The notes: a model not told the origin generated them from the letters alone. A DNA stretch of 64,000 bases from Symbiodinium kawagutii (GCA_009767595.1 VSDK01028395.1:325687-389686); one strand, 5' to 3'; shown: positions 1 through 13,900, counted from the stretch's first letter. Numbers and translations are program-made.

Positions 1-43
1 CAACAACAACAGCAACAACAACAGCAACAGCAACAGCAACAGC

Positions 44-84
<41 letters not shown>

Positions 85-120
85 CCACAGCAACAGCAGC
101 AGCAACAGCAACAGCAATGA
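1..120 (+). repeat. CAA/CAG trinucleotide tract at window edge
   Basis: The first 117 bases are CAA and CAG triplets with a single CCA, read in frame 1 as 37-38 glutamines plus one proline, then TGA at 118-120. Either this is the C-terminus of a poly-glutamine protein entering from the left, or it is only a microsatellite. Nothing else coding-like supports a plus-strand gene here, and all supported genes are on the minus strand, so I favour the microsatellite reading. Confidence 0.75.
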
Positions 121-1043
121 CAACAAACAATTACACTACTCACGGGAGAGCGGTCACATGATCCCTCCCTCCTGACTCCTGGAGCAACACAGGATCCATT
201 TCTGGGGCCTCTCATTTCCCTGTTTGTTGTAGAGACTTTTTCAGAGGGTAAAAGCAAGAACACCCAATTTTTTTAAAAGAGGTTGTTGCGAGATTCCATG
301 ACTGCTTTGGAGACCAAAAGTGGAAAGTAGAAATAAAAGAGCAAAAACACTTTTCCTTTTGTAATCAGGTCTCCGCACGTGTGCATGCCGAAAGCAGTGA
401 AACCGGAACCTTTCTGTCCTTGAAAGCTACTGCATGCAAACGTATTTGCAGACCCTGCGAGATCTTGTTTCTGCAGCTGGCTCAAAACCATGACAACTTC
501 ATGGACTGACAAAGGGCGTTGCTTGAAACCGCACGTACGTATTTGTTGTAACGAGGGATCTCTCCCGTCACTTGTTTGCATCCTGGAAGGGTGCTTCAGT
601 GATGCAGAAAGCCATCAGCAATGACCAGCGACGATCAAGAAGGATAGCCACCATTTGCTTTCCTATGCTAGTTGTGAATTCTCAAACCGATGGTGATTGA
701 TCCATGATTGTGGAAATTGAGGCTTGACTGATTAACCGTGAAGAACCTGGTTGGCCAAACAGCAAAGATCAATTATCCCTGCGCATCTGAAACATGCACA
801 AGTAGGTTCATGCCCCAGCTCCAACCACCTAACGCATTTCATGCGATTCTTGCATGATATTTGCTGTGCATTTCACATTTCTCCCTGTTCTTCATTGGTT
901 GACTACCTCACCCTATGCCTTGATCTGCCTTGCAACGTCATCAAATGCAATGCTCACGTAACGACACTCCTGGAGCAGCTATCTCATGAGCCATGGGGTC
1001 ACGTCCCGACTTACCTACCTTTTGGTTCGCATTGATTTAAAAA

Positions 1044-1143
1044 CTGGTTGCTGGTTTCAACCCCTATAGAAATTAATAGTCAACCAACCATTTGCTATTG
1101 ATTACTAGTTAACATAACAAATGCTCAAAAACCACCAACCAGA
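1044..1143. mobile_element. MITE-like element, family 2
   Basis: Ends are inverted repeats: GGTTGCTGGTTTCAACCCC on the left and AAAAACCACCAACCAG on the right, around an AT-rich core holding CAACCAACCATTTGCTATTG. Related copies occur at 7561, 23783, 37571 and 41008. No coding capacity, so non-autonomous. Confidence 0.6.
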
Positions 1144-2200
1144 AAAGAATCATATGAAAATCATTTCTTCCAAGAGCCTTCGTATGCCAGTGATTCATGT
1201 CCCCAGCATCTTCCGAATCAATGATTGCTTGTCTGATTCATAATCCCATCGCATGAACATGAAGATCCTCTGCTTCTCAAAAGCTCACGGCAAATCGACA
1301 GATTCGAAAGCATGACTCTGAATCAGTCAGTTGTATAAGAACGATGTGTACTACTCTCAAAATTGAGCAGTTGTTTCACTACCAGCTGGGGCTTTGATCG
1401 CAGAATAGTTACTTGAGCAATTTTCGATGGTGGCTAGCATGGAATGAGTAAAACATTTCATTTTGCTGGCTGCTGGAACATATCCCTGGCTAATTTCGTC
1501 TTCATCAACTTGAGCAATGTCAGAAGCCCACCATCAACCAGTTGGATACGGTTGAAACGATGAATGATACTTAAGGTGTAGCCAATACATCAACCAGCAA
1601 TTGTCCGCGGAACTCAGTGGATAAGCTACATGTTGCTACATGAAGATACATGAATCGATTCATGTTTGAAGACGCCCGCGCCATGGACCTTTGAGCCACG
1701 CTTGCGCAGCCTGTGCGCCCTATGACTTGACACAACAGCCGCGCATAGCGATTCTGCGACACGGTGCCTTTTCGGAGCAGCGATATGGTGGAACACGCAA
1801 CGGGGTGGTTCAGAAGCGGCAATACCACAACTAGGGATGCGAAGGGAGATACAGTATGTTGCCAAACAATTGCTGTACAGCAAAAGGAAAAACAGGATGG
1901 GGAAAAACAGCAAACATCGCAAGATATCACAAGGATCGATGATGTTCGGCAAGTTTAACGATAAAATGCCGGCCAAAGATACGACAACTGACCAGCAAAA
2001 GGACCGAATCAAAGGATCAACAGAGGTGAGTGATGGTGTCTCAAAAGGACCACAGTTGCTACCAAACTGATCAAGGCTGATAGTTGACCACCAAAGCTCT
2101 GGGCCCCAGCCTGGATATGCCTGGATGAGCTGGCTGAAACTCACATTTTTTGCTGTAGGCTTTCAAGGCATGGCCCCATGACGGCTCACCCATCTTCCAT

Positions 2201-2305
2201 GTTTGTTTCTTGAAATAGGGGACCCCCAAAATGGTTGGCTTATTTCTGTACATGAAGAACATGGGATCATTTGGGTGGGTTCCTATTTTGAGAAATACCC
2301 ACGTG
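2201..2305. mobile_element. MITE-like element, family 1 (diverged)
   Basis: Left end GTTTCTTGAAATAGGGGACC, right end CCTATTTTGAGAAATACCC, mutually inverted, with the internal word CCAAAATGGTTGG shared with the copies at 14724, 45203 and 59731. About 105 bp, no coding capacity. Confidence 0.65.
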
Positions 2306-3312
2306 ATTTATGGTGAAGGTTTGCCACTTTGGTTTCAGTAACGGTTCATGGTTGACAAAGCCTGTATGATGGTTCCCACCTTTTCATCTTTGTAACTTTC
2401 AACCGCTGAGTTTGCGGGTGGGTACCGCATCATTAGAACCGGTTCAATTTTCGGAACGCACTACCTTTTGGGGACGTCGTTGATCTCCAGAACGAACATG
2501 CTACTGGTTGCAAGAAAAACCTGTCCTTTCCGAAGCCATTGCTTCATCATGGTGTTGGTGCTGTTGTTGGTTGGCTGGATGTTTGGTGGGTTGCTTTGTG
2601 GTGCTTCGCGAATTGGTGGGTTTCAGGTTTAAACCTACTTGACTGGACATATCTCGATTGTGGTAGTAGCATCCTCGCAAGCAAACACAAAGGGTTTGGC
2701 CATGCCATGACACATTGGACCTCAAACACAAGTTGGTCTGATCTGAGGCTGGTCAGAATCCCATGCTCGGGACCCACAAGTGTGGGATAACACCCACAAG
2801 TGTGGGCAGGTGAATCGGTGCAGCCGACAGTTTCGCTCGGCCGCATCGACACTCGCTGTCAGGCTTGCCATTGAGGTAAAAAGCTTGAGATGTGCAATCG
2901 TTGACAACTAAGTTATTCCATTAACCATTGCAGTTGCTGACTGCATGACCTCGGGCAGTGGGCATTTCTTCCCAAATAAGAGTCTTGTTTTGAGGTAGAA
3001 TATATTTCTGCAGTTCGGTTGCAAGTAGGATTTCAATATCTCGTCTTAAAGTGCACTTTAGTCTCCTCACTGTTCACTTAACCTGAATCTCAAGTTTGCT
3101 TGGTATCTTGCGACTGCTTTTCGGTTGGAATCTGCTGGAAGTCATCAATTTCATTCAATTTCCTGGTTGCTGTCCCCCTGCCAGTGATTGATCATGGGAG
3201 ATGGGGGATTGGCCTACCAGGTAACACCAAGGTTGGTCGTCTCGTGGCAAGCCTGGCTGCGCCAGCTACTAGTCATGGTGGTCCATTCCATTCTCTTGTT
3301 CACTCATCTTAC

Positions 3313-3368
3313 CTCGGCTACCCCGTGGCTGCGCGGGAGGGTGCTACCCAACGTGTAGGACACTGCGC
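3313..3368 (-). CDS. Candidate internal exon, possibly 3' part of the Kelch-BTB-BACK gene
   Basis: A minus-strand open stretch of 56 nt is bounded by a CAG acceptor at 3371-3369 and a strong GTAAGA donor at 3312-3307. It reads AVSYTLGSTLPRSHGVAE with a 2-nt lead-in, so it accepts a preceding phase-1 exon. The candidate exon at 6517-6577 ends in phase 1, so the two could join. No domain recognised; assignment to gene A rests only on strand, order and phase. Confidence 0.35.
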
Positions 3369-6300
3369 CTGCTTTTTCCAAGCTTTCCTTGTCGAAGCAA
3401 ATTCACAGTGACATCAGCAACTCAATCTTGCCTATGGCAGTTGATGCTGATGGTCCACACATGGATACAAATCGGAACCCTATGGCCGGGCATGTCCATA
3501 CATTTGGCACCAAAACCAAAGGCTAAATATCTGTCAAGTTGACCCTCAAGCATCAAGCTTTATATAAGTATCTCATGCGTTTTGCCGGCAAATGTATAAT
3601 AGGCAGTCACGGCGTCTTAAAGAATCATCCATGGATAAGGAAGTATGACCACATCAGCAATTGATGATCCCATTGCTATAGGTAAATCTTTATCAATGTA
3701 GTTCATAGAGCTGCATATTGAATCAGGCAGTTGTTTGCTATTTCACAATTGTCAGTCGATTTGAATCATGGATCCCGCTGACAGGATCCAGTATGGAATG
3801 CACATTGGCTATGGCTTAGCACCGTCAAGAATCATCGTTAGGAGTCACCAAGAATATCCAATATTCAGCATACTGACATACACATCTCTAACAATACTGA
3901 TATTCGTAGGCGTCATTGGTTATTCATGAGGTGATTTTCAATCGCAGCCGATCAAATAACTGCTGCATCACAAATTCTTTTTTGATCACAGTTGGCTATT
4001 GCAGGCTACTTTTTTCAGCATCCACAAGATTATGATTGCATGTTGTTACTACTAAATAGAACAGTCTTTTGTTATCCGTGGTTCGTACCATCCATCCACA
4101 AGAGTCTCAGCGCTCAATTTGCTGCGCCGAGATACCTTCTGCAATGGGAGACATTTGTTCATCCAGTGCTGAGCGACCCTCCTGAAAGCCATCTTCCTGA
4201 CATCGCTTGCAGCACGGATGAGGACCGGGAGACATGTCTATGAAAATGGATACAATAGGTACGACTTACTCATGGCCCATCGTGGGAGATTCATCCTCAC
4301 ATTGAAGCCGTTCTTCAATCTCTTCTATTTCAAAAATACTCTCCCGCCTTGCCACAACTTTGTATCTTTCTTGCATAGCCACAGTCCTGCTGTTTTTTTT
4401 TACTGGCACGTTCTGCCTATCGATTTTTTGCATGTAGCAAAAAAGGTTATTTCTATTATGGCAATTAGCAATTAATCAAACGAATTGACGTGTGTGATGT
4501 TCTTGGTTATCGCCAAATCGGTTCTGTTCTATTGAACATGAGTTCATTGTGTCATATTCTGACTATGCCTCTGCAGCTTCGCATGGGCAACCTATTGCAG
4601 AATGGCGACTTCATGGATTAGATCATATGACTTGCATCCAACCAATATAGATATTAACGACCTACATGTAAATATATGTAAAATATTTAGGACCTACATG
4701 TAGATTATATGGCTTCCATTCTATGACTTCAAGCGCTTCATGTGATCTCCAACCGAGATAGCCCAAAAACATGTGGATGTTCGGAGCTTTGTTGACACCG
4801 CCCCATGATCAGTTGCTTGGCCTTTATGAAACAGTCATATTTTTTCCAAAATGTGCCATGAGCTGTGCCACACGGAGGAAACATATCAACATGTGTCATC
4901 CCTCCTGATAGGCATCAGCCAATGAACCAGGGCAGGCTGAAGCCGCTCGCAAGCAAGAAGAGGGAGAGATCTCCAACCGGGATTTGTGTGAAGATCTCGC
5001 ACTACGTGAGCAACTCCATGGACTACGAATTACTCACAGTCGATTGCCCACGATGGCAAGGATGGACACCAGTCCCATGTTGAGATCACTTTTTCAGAGT
5101 CATAAGAATCCCAGTTGACCAACGGATGTCCTCTTGCCATGAAACCAGCAAGTCATGTCTCGCCGCGCTCATATGCACCTATTCCTACCAGAAAAGAAAT
5201 CGATCAAATCTCCAAAATCAAAGCCCTCATGAAATCTGCCCTGAATGGAGAATCCATAACGACCTTCAGGCCACCATTGAAGCTTTCCTGCCATGCGTCG
5301 CTAAACAGATCCAGCTGCTCTGGTGCCATTGGAAGCCTCAAGGGAAGCATAGGGCAACCCGGCCGTGGATCCCAAATAGTATCGTGACCTGTAGTGTTAG
5401 CTTGTGAAGTCCTTATCTATACTGCTTAATCGCCCTAAATAGCCTTTCCTATAGTAGCCAACCGATGCCAATTGATTCAATGTTTAACCACGATAGACTA
5501 TGGTAAAACATGATTCACCACCAAGAAGATTCTGCAGAGTTCTGTGTATGATCCAGAATTCATGCGATACAGTGGCAATCTTTCATCGTACGTACTGATA
5601 TGGACCATGATGGAACACGTGCGAATGTATACAATGAAACGCACCAATCACCATGTCTGTCCTGTACGTAGATCTTTGTCCTTGAATGCTTTTGTGACCC
5701 TCTGAAGGTTCAACCTACATATTGGCAATCCCCTGGAAAGATCCTATTAGCTGGCAATAAGAATATCCGTTGTCAAGTGCTCATCGCCCAGGAGGAAGCA
5801 ATCCACATTTCTGTACCGATGGTCTTGAAGTACTACACGGTGGTACAAGTATATAATCGTAATAGTACATAGTTAATGCCCCAAAATTAACCAACATTAG
5901 CCAGCATGCATTGGACACTGCTCATATGTGCTTCTGAGTGGTGGTACCACAAAGCTTGCAAGCTGGTTTTTGCATCGTTTTTGAACTTGGGATCTTTCCA
6001 TAAGAAACAACCCCATGGACAATGGCTACCGTCTGTGTGATCCGCCTTTATACTGGCCATCTTGGCTTCATTACCATAAATTTCAGGCGGCGTACATAGC
6101 AATGACAATCATCATGGATCATTCCTGTGGGCAAATTGACTTGGGAAAGAGCTAGATATTTCCCATCAATTGCAATCTCAACCCCTGTGAAAACTTCCGT
6201 CAAATAAATCCCAAAGTCATGGAGTGGAAGACTAAAAAATGCTTAAAACCACCGGACCTAGTGACTATAGATCTTCCCATCATAAATTTTACTTGCTTTC

Positions 6301-6516
6301 CCATCAGTTTCTTAAGATTTTTCCCATCTGTGGTGATCTCCAAGGCTGGTGCTCTCCACCAACTAGGTAGTGAACCACTCTTGTTGGTATTCCCTATGAT
6401 TAATCACTATAATTCATATAATCCCCTGTTAAACATCTTCAAACTCTCCAACCAGCTGGTGACCCTCCATCCTCCGCCGGTTTCCCACGGCATCCAAGGC
6501 ACTTTCCGCATCTCAC
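3369..6516. other. No supportable gene; AT-rich non-coding
   Basis: About 3.1 kb of AT-rich DNA with only scattered short frames on both strands, none with domain similarity. I see no inverted-repeat element of the four families here. If gene A continues downstream this is an intron. Confidence 0.4.
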
Positions 6517-6577
6517 CGACCGCGTCGCGGCGTTTCCCGCGTGGCCGGCCGCCGCGGCCTGGCCGTTCCCAGTCCTG
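6517..6577 (-). CDS. Candidate exon in a GC-rich island downstream of the BACK exons
   Basis: The segment 6470-6720 is strikingly GC-rich against its surroundings, as are the confirmed exons. One reading uses the CAG acceptor at 6580-6578 and a GTGAGA donor at 6516-6511, giving QDWERPGRGGRPRGKRRDAV plus one base. Another frame is also open (Gly/Ala-rich). A preceding phase-0 exon is needed, which fits the GA-donor reading of the last BACK exon at 7836. The frame choice is uncertain and BACK-domain continuity is not obvious. Confidence 0.35.
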
Positions 6578-7835
6578 CTGCCGGAGGAACCATTCACCTC
6601 GGGGCAGGAGGTCCATGACCGGGTGACCCAGTTCTGGGCGCGTCCCAGGGGGTCCCATGGGTGTGGAATGGGGCCCAGCGGTCCCATGGAAAGCAGTTCA
6701 TCCTGAGGGTTTTCACGCAAGCTCCACTCTGGCACCTGGTTGTGTTCTGAAAATCACGACTTGTAAAAGTAAAACCATGACAAATGGTGGATTTCTAATT
6801 CGCGGTTAGTTTGCCGGACTGGTAGAATGTAGCTGAACCAAACCCTACCCCTACTTGGATGATCAACCATTGGCACTAATCTATTTATCAATGGTACAAC
6901 CACAAAAAGGGTAGATATTCAGCATGGTTAATAACCAAATACTAAGTGGGATCATCATCCAGGTAAGTCTTAGGTAAGTATCCTCAAAAAATCGATCATG
7001 TGTCAACGTGGGGGTGCTCTGGCCGTTTTGCTGTAGGTGGTTTTGGGTGTTCCCCGACAAAATATAATGGACCATTCTCAAACAGGAAGAAACGGGGATT
7101 GAGTTTTTTGCATGCTTGGTATCAGCTTCGGTCTTTTGTTGTAAGCCAAAACAATCATTCAACACCATGATTGATGAACTGTTGAAACACCATGATTATC
7201 AAGTGGTTGACATTATCACATCTAAATGGTGGCTATTAACCACTGACTATTGACCACTATTATATAATGTAAAAACTCAAAAATAGTCTAATCTTTTTTC
7301 GGCATCATGTTTTGCATTATAAAGCTGATGTTGAGCGCACGCTGAACCCGCTGAGCAATCTTAATCAGCGTTTGCCTTTGCTAGTTCAAGGATAAAGCAT
7401 GATTCAAACGACACTACTGTTTTTGAACCAGTAAGGTCAACAAACATATTCAATCATCACTGTCACCAGTATTGACCATTGATCATTGTCAAGTGGTTCA
7501 TAATGGTTCAAATACTGTCTGGTCAGTTGGTTCAATAATGACCATGATCAACCATCATATAACCGGTGGTTTCAACCCTATTGAAAACATATCTCAACCC
7601 ACCAACCAAACCTGTTAATACATTGGAGAACACAGAAAATGTCAATAAAACCACCAGCCAGTCAATCATTGTTGAGAACCCCTCATCATGTAATAAATCC
7701 ATTGTGAAACCAAATGAAACCAAATGCATTAATTAATGATTATCATCACCCATGATTGGTTATACAACCCATCATCGTTTCACCAGCAGATACTTCTGAC
7801 GCCAAACGTGGGTGCACCTTGCCATGTGCCGAGTC
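6578..7835. other. Non-coding stretch (probable intron)
   Basis: AT-rich sequence between the last BACK exon and the GC-rich island. Apart from the family-2 element at 7561-7663 and the upstream edge of the GC island (to about 6720), I see nothing supportable. Confidence 0.4.
7561..7663. mobile_element. MITE-like element, family 2
   Basis: Left end CCGGTGGTTTCAACCCTATT, right end AATAAAACCACCAGCC, inverted to each other. The internal ACCAACCAAACCTGTTAAT resembles the other family-2 copies. About 103 bp. Confidence 0.6.
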
Positions 7836-7901
7836 ACAGTATTGCACCAGTTGCAAGGCTTGGAGCCGTTCAGCTTCGTTAAGGAAAGCCTCCACGTTTT
7901 C
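7836..7901 (-). CDS. Gene A exon 14: BACK domain helices
   Basis: Follows a CCTCAG acceptor and reads [20 protein letters not shown] then YC, the second and third helices of a BACK domain (ENV..LL..A...A..L...C pattern). The donor is either GA after TGT (7835) or GT two bases earlier (phase 1). The following exon is not identified with confidence. Confidence 0.75.
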
Positions 7902-10900
7902 CTGAGGACGGGGCCGCTTCTTGGGACGCTTGGGGATGCGGCTCGTGTGGGTCATCAAGCGGCTAAGATGGCTCATGAGATGGTTTATAAAGGATGGAAT
8001 GGCGTATCATTCATGCTTACGGATGTCGTTTATTGCCACATCATGCCTAATCATAGTTCTCCATCATGCTTACAGTAGATCGCTGGTTAATAATGCTGCC
8101 AAACATGGTGGGTGGTCGTTCCATATTCCTTTGTTTCACGGTGCTACTGACTAGTTGTTAGCCGGCTTATCCCACTGGCTCATCCCCAAAGACTTGGCAC
8201 AAGCTTGCTGTAAATCAGTTACAGCCCGCCAAGGCCAAGCCTTGATTCAACAGAGTTTGGTGCTGCGAAGACAGCGCCAAGATGTTGATAAGTTGAGTAC
8301 CGTGAACCAAACAAATGAATTTGTTTCAAACTGGAGGGAACAAACCATCCTAGCATTACTCACTGGCAAACGCGCTCAGGTTTCCCTTACACTCCGTGCC
8401 AGGTTCAATAGTTCATTGGTGCTTCTTGGAGTTGGTGAGATTACTTGAGGCAAACCAAAGCACCACAGAAGGTTGAAACAGTTGCCATCTGTGATAGCTT
8501 GATCAAGCTCTGCTCCCCTGAAGGTCCTATTTTAACCGGTGAAAACATCGCCCGCCTCATACCGTCAGCGACTGGGCAGCCTATTTATATAGGTCATGAG
8601 AATCCCTGCCCCACAGAAGTCATTTATAATTATACATGACAGATTGGTGGTTTCTCAAAATGAGGGTACCCCCTGATCATCCTTGTTTAACATTTTTCAG
8701 TAATAAAATGTAATAAACCATCCATTTCTTGGGGGTCCCTATGTTGAGAAACACCTAGATTGGTTCATCGACACTCTGCTCAGAAGGCTGTGCTGTAGCA
8801 TGACTCAACCGCTGGATCGTTGCCAGCTATGGTGCTCCACCACTGGTCTGATGGGGAAGCACTCCATGACATGGTTCTGATTGGTGGTTTCTATGGCTGG
8901 TGGTGGATCCTATCATCAGTCAGCCATCACTTGGTCGGATATCTAACAAAGGCTGTTAAGATTCAGATAGGTCAGGAATTTCCGTGTGGCTCAACACAGT
9001 TATTCAATGGTGGGTCAAAAGAGATTTGCCAAGCAACAAGCACCAACAGCCGCACCAAGTATTGGGGACAGCCATACTGGTCGAACATGAGTGGGTACCC
9101 CAAGAAGTGATGTTGACTCAACTGGCCAAAGATCTTCTTCCACTGCTAAGCTCAAGTGCTTCTCACAGAGTTGCTTCACACAATCCACGCCTGAGCCAAG
9201 ACATCGATCCGTCAGTGTTCGACAAGGGAGGCTCTTTATGAGGCTACTCGCGATGAATCTTCCAACAACAAATTGGTGCGGCAGCATCCCCATGTATGGC
9301 AGCATCGTTACACATGCACTTCGCTCGACTCTCACAGGGTTATCTGTCTACTTTGTGTGCGAATCTTTGTGCAGAATACTTCAGTATAATGCACGTATGC
9401 TGTATACTTCAGCTCTGCGGGTCAGGGAACGGCGCTGGTTTATCCCTTTCACCTACGAAGCATCAGTGGGGTTGCCCAGGAATGATCTTCTCTCCACCAT
9501 GGGGATGGAACTTTGCACCAAACAGAGCAGCTGCTTTTCCATGGATGCTGATACATCTGGATACTCGGCTGTAAACATGCACAAATAAAACAGTGGCGTC
9601 TTGTTCCAGCCACACGCGCACAGATGTTGTGGCAAATTCCCCCACCTACATCTACTGCTTGGAAGAGATGCTGTCACTTGTCACACAATCACGACAAAGA
9701 TACTGCAACAACCATCGGACAATTTCATGACTAGCGTGGGCGGTCGTGTGCGCTTGTTGTGTTGGTATGTGTCGGTCATATAGGCATAGTATTTGCATTA
9801 CAAATGGTCCATAAACCTGGTTTAGCACCTGCATGTGAGTCATTAAGTCTGGTGCAGTCCCAGCTAGGGTCTCTGGAATGTACCTTGCCAAGCAAGCTGG
9901 ATCCTCCCCACACGGTGTCCGAACGTCAAAGGGAGTCACTTTCCCAAGGGAGGGTGACAATTAACATTCCTGGGCATACCCATGTGTATCCTCACATCTT
10001 GGATTTCCTCCCCAAAAAAAGAGACCTACATGGGCATGGGCATGGTCGCGGGTAGCAATTCATCAACTATCATGGCCAGATTGCGGGAATGGTTTGCGGC
10101 ACCACCAGATGGACATACCCAACATGGGGGGATGGCAACAACAAAGAGCTCGGAGTATGGCAATTTTTGTGCCCAGAAACAGAATTGATCCGCTGCGCGT
10201 AGCAAACCCATGAGAAAGCACACGTCACCCTGTTGCGTCTGTGACAAGCGCAGCTTCCCCGTGTAGATGAACCTTGGGGAGGCAGGGAAGCAGTGGCAAA
10301 TCCATCAAAGGAAGACGGGAAGACCATCCAACAAACAGATGGAGTTGGGTTCTGCAGTTCTGCATGAGTGTTTAATGGCATCATATGGATTCAATTGCAT
10401 CGATGCCCGAACATAATCCATGAACTAGTGCTAAAGTGAAGATGACACGCATATCCAACCATGAGCCAGGTTCGCATCATCACCACAATCACCAATCCCT
10501 CTGCGCAACCGAATATCGAACACTGCAGATAATTTCTAGTGCGGTTCCAAGTCCACTCAAGTCGTAACAGGTCGTGCTATGACATCAATCAATTGGCCAG
10601 CCACGTGCCCCTAGGGCAAGCTGCTTGGACACGACAAAGCGGAGGGTAAGATCCCAAAGAACCACTCGCCATCGGCAACCATCAGGGATGCCCTCGTCGC
10701 ATACTGTGAATCTTCCAATCAGAACCCTGTTTGGAATCCTGGGACCTACCCATCAATCCCAAAGCAGCATCCAGATGAATGATATTTGATATAAGTTTTT
10801 CATTTCAAACATTGGTTATTGATTGTCGGTACATGCATATGATAGCAATGGTTGCTTGTTACAGTATGTATAGTGTTTGGCGGCATTGATTGTTGGTTCA

Positions 10901-13900
10901 ACGGTTTGTCAAGTATTGCATATTGTTTAACACCACTGTTCATTTTCATGGAGAATTGGTTTAACTTGAAATCATCATAGACATCGTTGCTCGTGGTTAT
11001 TTGGGTGTTGGTTCTTGTCAACACTAGTAGACACTCTTGTTGATTGGCTGACAAATGGTACAAGTAAATTAAGAGCAATGAAAAGTATAGTATATCAACA
11101 TTGCTATTATTGTTAATGTTTGACTGGTCAATAACTACGGGTTTCCATAGGTTTTCATAGGGTTTCCACGGGTGTCCCCGAGGGTTCCCACAATTTTCCC
11201 CTGGAGTTCATCTCTTGCTTCTGCCTCGTTGTCCCGACCAGCAACTCGAGCAGGGCATAGAAGGTGTCATATGACACGTCCTCGATGACAATGTCTGGCT
11301 CAAAGGACTCGCGCATTCCGCACGCAAAGGCCCGACCTGCGAAACGAAAAAACCTGTGAACATCGCCCTGGAGAAAACGCCCATTGATGCTTAATGATGG
11401 TTAAATCGTGCATACATGATGGCTTAGTCAACTATCCATAGGGGATTATAATGGTTGATAGTAGGGATAATGACCATGGTTGCCAAGAAAGGGTGCCTTT
11501 TGCACTGAAAAGTGCTCAGCTGTTCCTGTAAAACATGGTGAAACCACATCACAATGAGAACTACGCCCTCTGAATCCCTTTGAACAGCGCCAAATCTAAT
11601 GTGGGTTCGTTCTGTTGCTTGGTCAGCGTTAGCATTCCATGGTGTTCCGAAATCAAGGGCCCCACGGATGAACCCGACAGTGTCAATCGCACAGTCAGGG
11701 TTTGATCACTGCTAATCTCTTTCTTCAGCAAAGGCCACAAGCACTGTCACATCCATGCTCCTCTCAAGCACCGTCTGAAGACCCATATTTTCACTGCTTA
11801 GCTGCATGAATTTCACAATCACTGCAACTGATATCATAACATTGACAAGGAGCTTCAGAGATTGTGGCATTGATAGACAGTAATAGTTGATTTAAGCATG
11901 ATCGACCATCATTTACCATCATTAGACACTGCTGAACTCAATTGGCCATTGATCATTGGTGTCTAGTTGACAGTTAATTAATGACAATTAATTTGAGATA
12001 ACTAATGATGGTCATTAAGGCTTAATCATTATTGGTTAATCATTGATAATTATATCTCAGCCTTTCTCAGCCTCTCAGCCCCCTCAAGGGTCCCTTAGAG
12101 GGTCCCTCACAGGGTCCCTTAAAGGGTCCCCGGGGGTTCTCTAGGGGGCAATCGCAACCACGGCGTTTTGTTTCCGCTGGGGTCCCCACGGAAGTAGTCC
12201 GAGAAGAGCGTGAGCAGCATCCGGTGGGCACACAGCCGTCGCCCTTCGACCACGAAAGAAACATCTGAGAACTGCTCGTTGTTCAAATACCTTAGCAGTT
12301 AAGGAGAAGATATGGAGAAGGTCTGGAGAAGGTATGGAGAAGGTATGGAGAAGATATGTAGCTCGTTTAGGTGGTATGAAAAAAAAAATACAAGTTGGCG
12401 AAAAAGCAGTGAAAATTCAGTAGTTGAGGATGTGTAGATGTCTGGTGATGGCTAAACAATCGAAGACCTTAAAGAAACATGGAGAAGATGGAGAAGATTG
12501 ATGTGGAAGATATGCAGGTGAGGATGTAGATTCATGAATTTAATCTAGTTCAGAGTATTTACACTAGTATTGATACTATGCTTATGTATCATTTTCATGT
12601 ATTGACAATATCTATGTCAATGTGCTTTTGTATGGATAACATGTAGTTGTATCTGATGTCTGTATGCACACAGACTATATCAATCAGATTGTATGTGCAT
12701 GATTTTGCATGGATGTGTTGACATGGGCTGTTCATACCCGTTGTAATTCCCCGGCTGCTGCTGAACACCTGAATGATGCTGTCGAGGATGGTTTGGGGCT
12801 ACCCCCAATATACCAAGAGTTGAGGCTCGAAGAACCAAACAAATCCGACGGTGTTCAACCGAGAGTTGGGGCTGCACATTTTTGGGAAGTCCAATGCTCC
12901 AAGGGCCATCTTTGAAGTGCATTGAACGAAGAAAACGTGGGTTTCATGAAAACAAAGACAAGTATACACTGAAAAATCAAATGGCCCCCTGGCTTTGGGG
13001 TCAAAGCCCAACATGAAACCTTCCGTGAACATCTAAAAAGAAGAAAATAAGTCTTTGTTGGCATGCTCATACCAGGTCTTCAAATGTACACGCTTCATTG
13101 ACAAGACCATCTAGAGGCTGTCAGGATGAATAAGCTCCCGGCGGTGGATATGGATGATACCATCTCATTGATCGACGCAAATGTTCAACTAAAGATGCTT
13201 TAACATCATCTCAAATGAGGACCTTTTAGAACTTTGGTTAAAAATGAGTGATGCGAAGGGAAGGATGAAGAGGGAAACAACCAACAATCGAACTCGCTTG
13301 TTTTCCTTGCCATGTGAAGTGAGTACCTACACTCCTGGAAATTCCTTGGGATTCTATGATTCATACCAGGGGCTTGTAGCCCTACCAGGGTTGTGGCCTA
13401 CGAAATGGAATCATCACGATCCATCAATCAGCCCCCAGTCAGGGATGGTTGCAATATGAATATGTTACAATTACCTTAGAAAGTCTTTATCACAGAAACC
13501 AGGGCCCCATACGAGCCATGATTCTCAGAAAAAATGGCCAAGATCCCTGCTTTCTACAAGGGAAAGAATGGTGCTTCCCTTTTCCATGTGGTTAGGGCAC
13601 TCTTGGGGGCCGCTCCAACCACCAGCTCAGATGCTGCAAATCACTTGCTTTCTCTCAAAGAAGGCTTTTCATTGATCACCAATAGCCGCCTAAGGTGAAT
13701 CACCTTTTCAGTGTCTGTAGTCTAGTGCTATGCCACACCCAACATGCAGGTAAATCTTCGCTGCTCCGGTTCTGGCACATGTGGAATGGAGTGTCAAACT
13801 ATTCTCCATTGCTTTGATTCTGGCACACATGGAATTGAGTGTAGAAGACACTTTTTCGTGGGACATGAAAGTTGAACATGTTTCAGGTATCCTCTGGGAA

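Larger units (their letters stand above)
121..3312. other. No supportable gene
   Basis: Contains short open frames on both strands without domain similarity or consistent splice signals. A moderately GC-rich patch at about 1670-1800 (minus) could be an exon, but I could not choose a frame. Two inverted-repeat elements lie here (1044-1143 and 2201-2305). It probably represents the unread 3' part of the Kelch-BTB-BACK gene, or intergenic DNA. Confidence 0.4.

Noticed and set aside
1626..2144. 172-codon minus-strand open frame
   Set aside because: Composition does not look protein-like and no splice or domain support; probably chance.
8155..9588. Series of plus-strand frames of 64-165 codons
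   Set aside because: They overlap and flank minus-strand BACK exon 13 and lie mainly in gene A introns fixed by the domain joins.
9652..9960. 102-codon minus-strand frame that reads fairly protein-like
   Set aside because: It sits inside the intron between exons 12 and 13, whose junction restores [15 protein letters not shown] exactly. Shows that open frames alone are weak evidence here.
12750..12810. Possible exon [17 protein letters not shown] before the BTB domain
   Set aside because: Acceptor and donors exist, but no phase joins it to both the fifth Kelch exon and the first BTB exon, while those two join directly.
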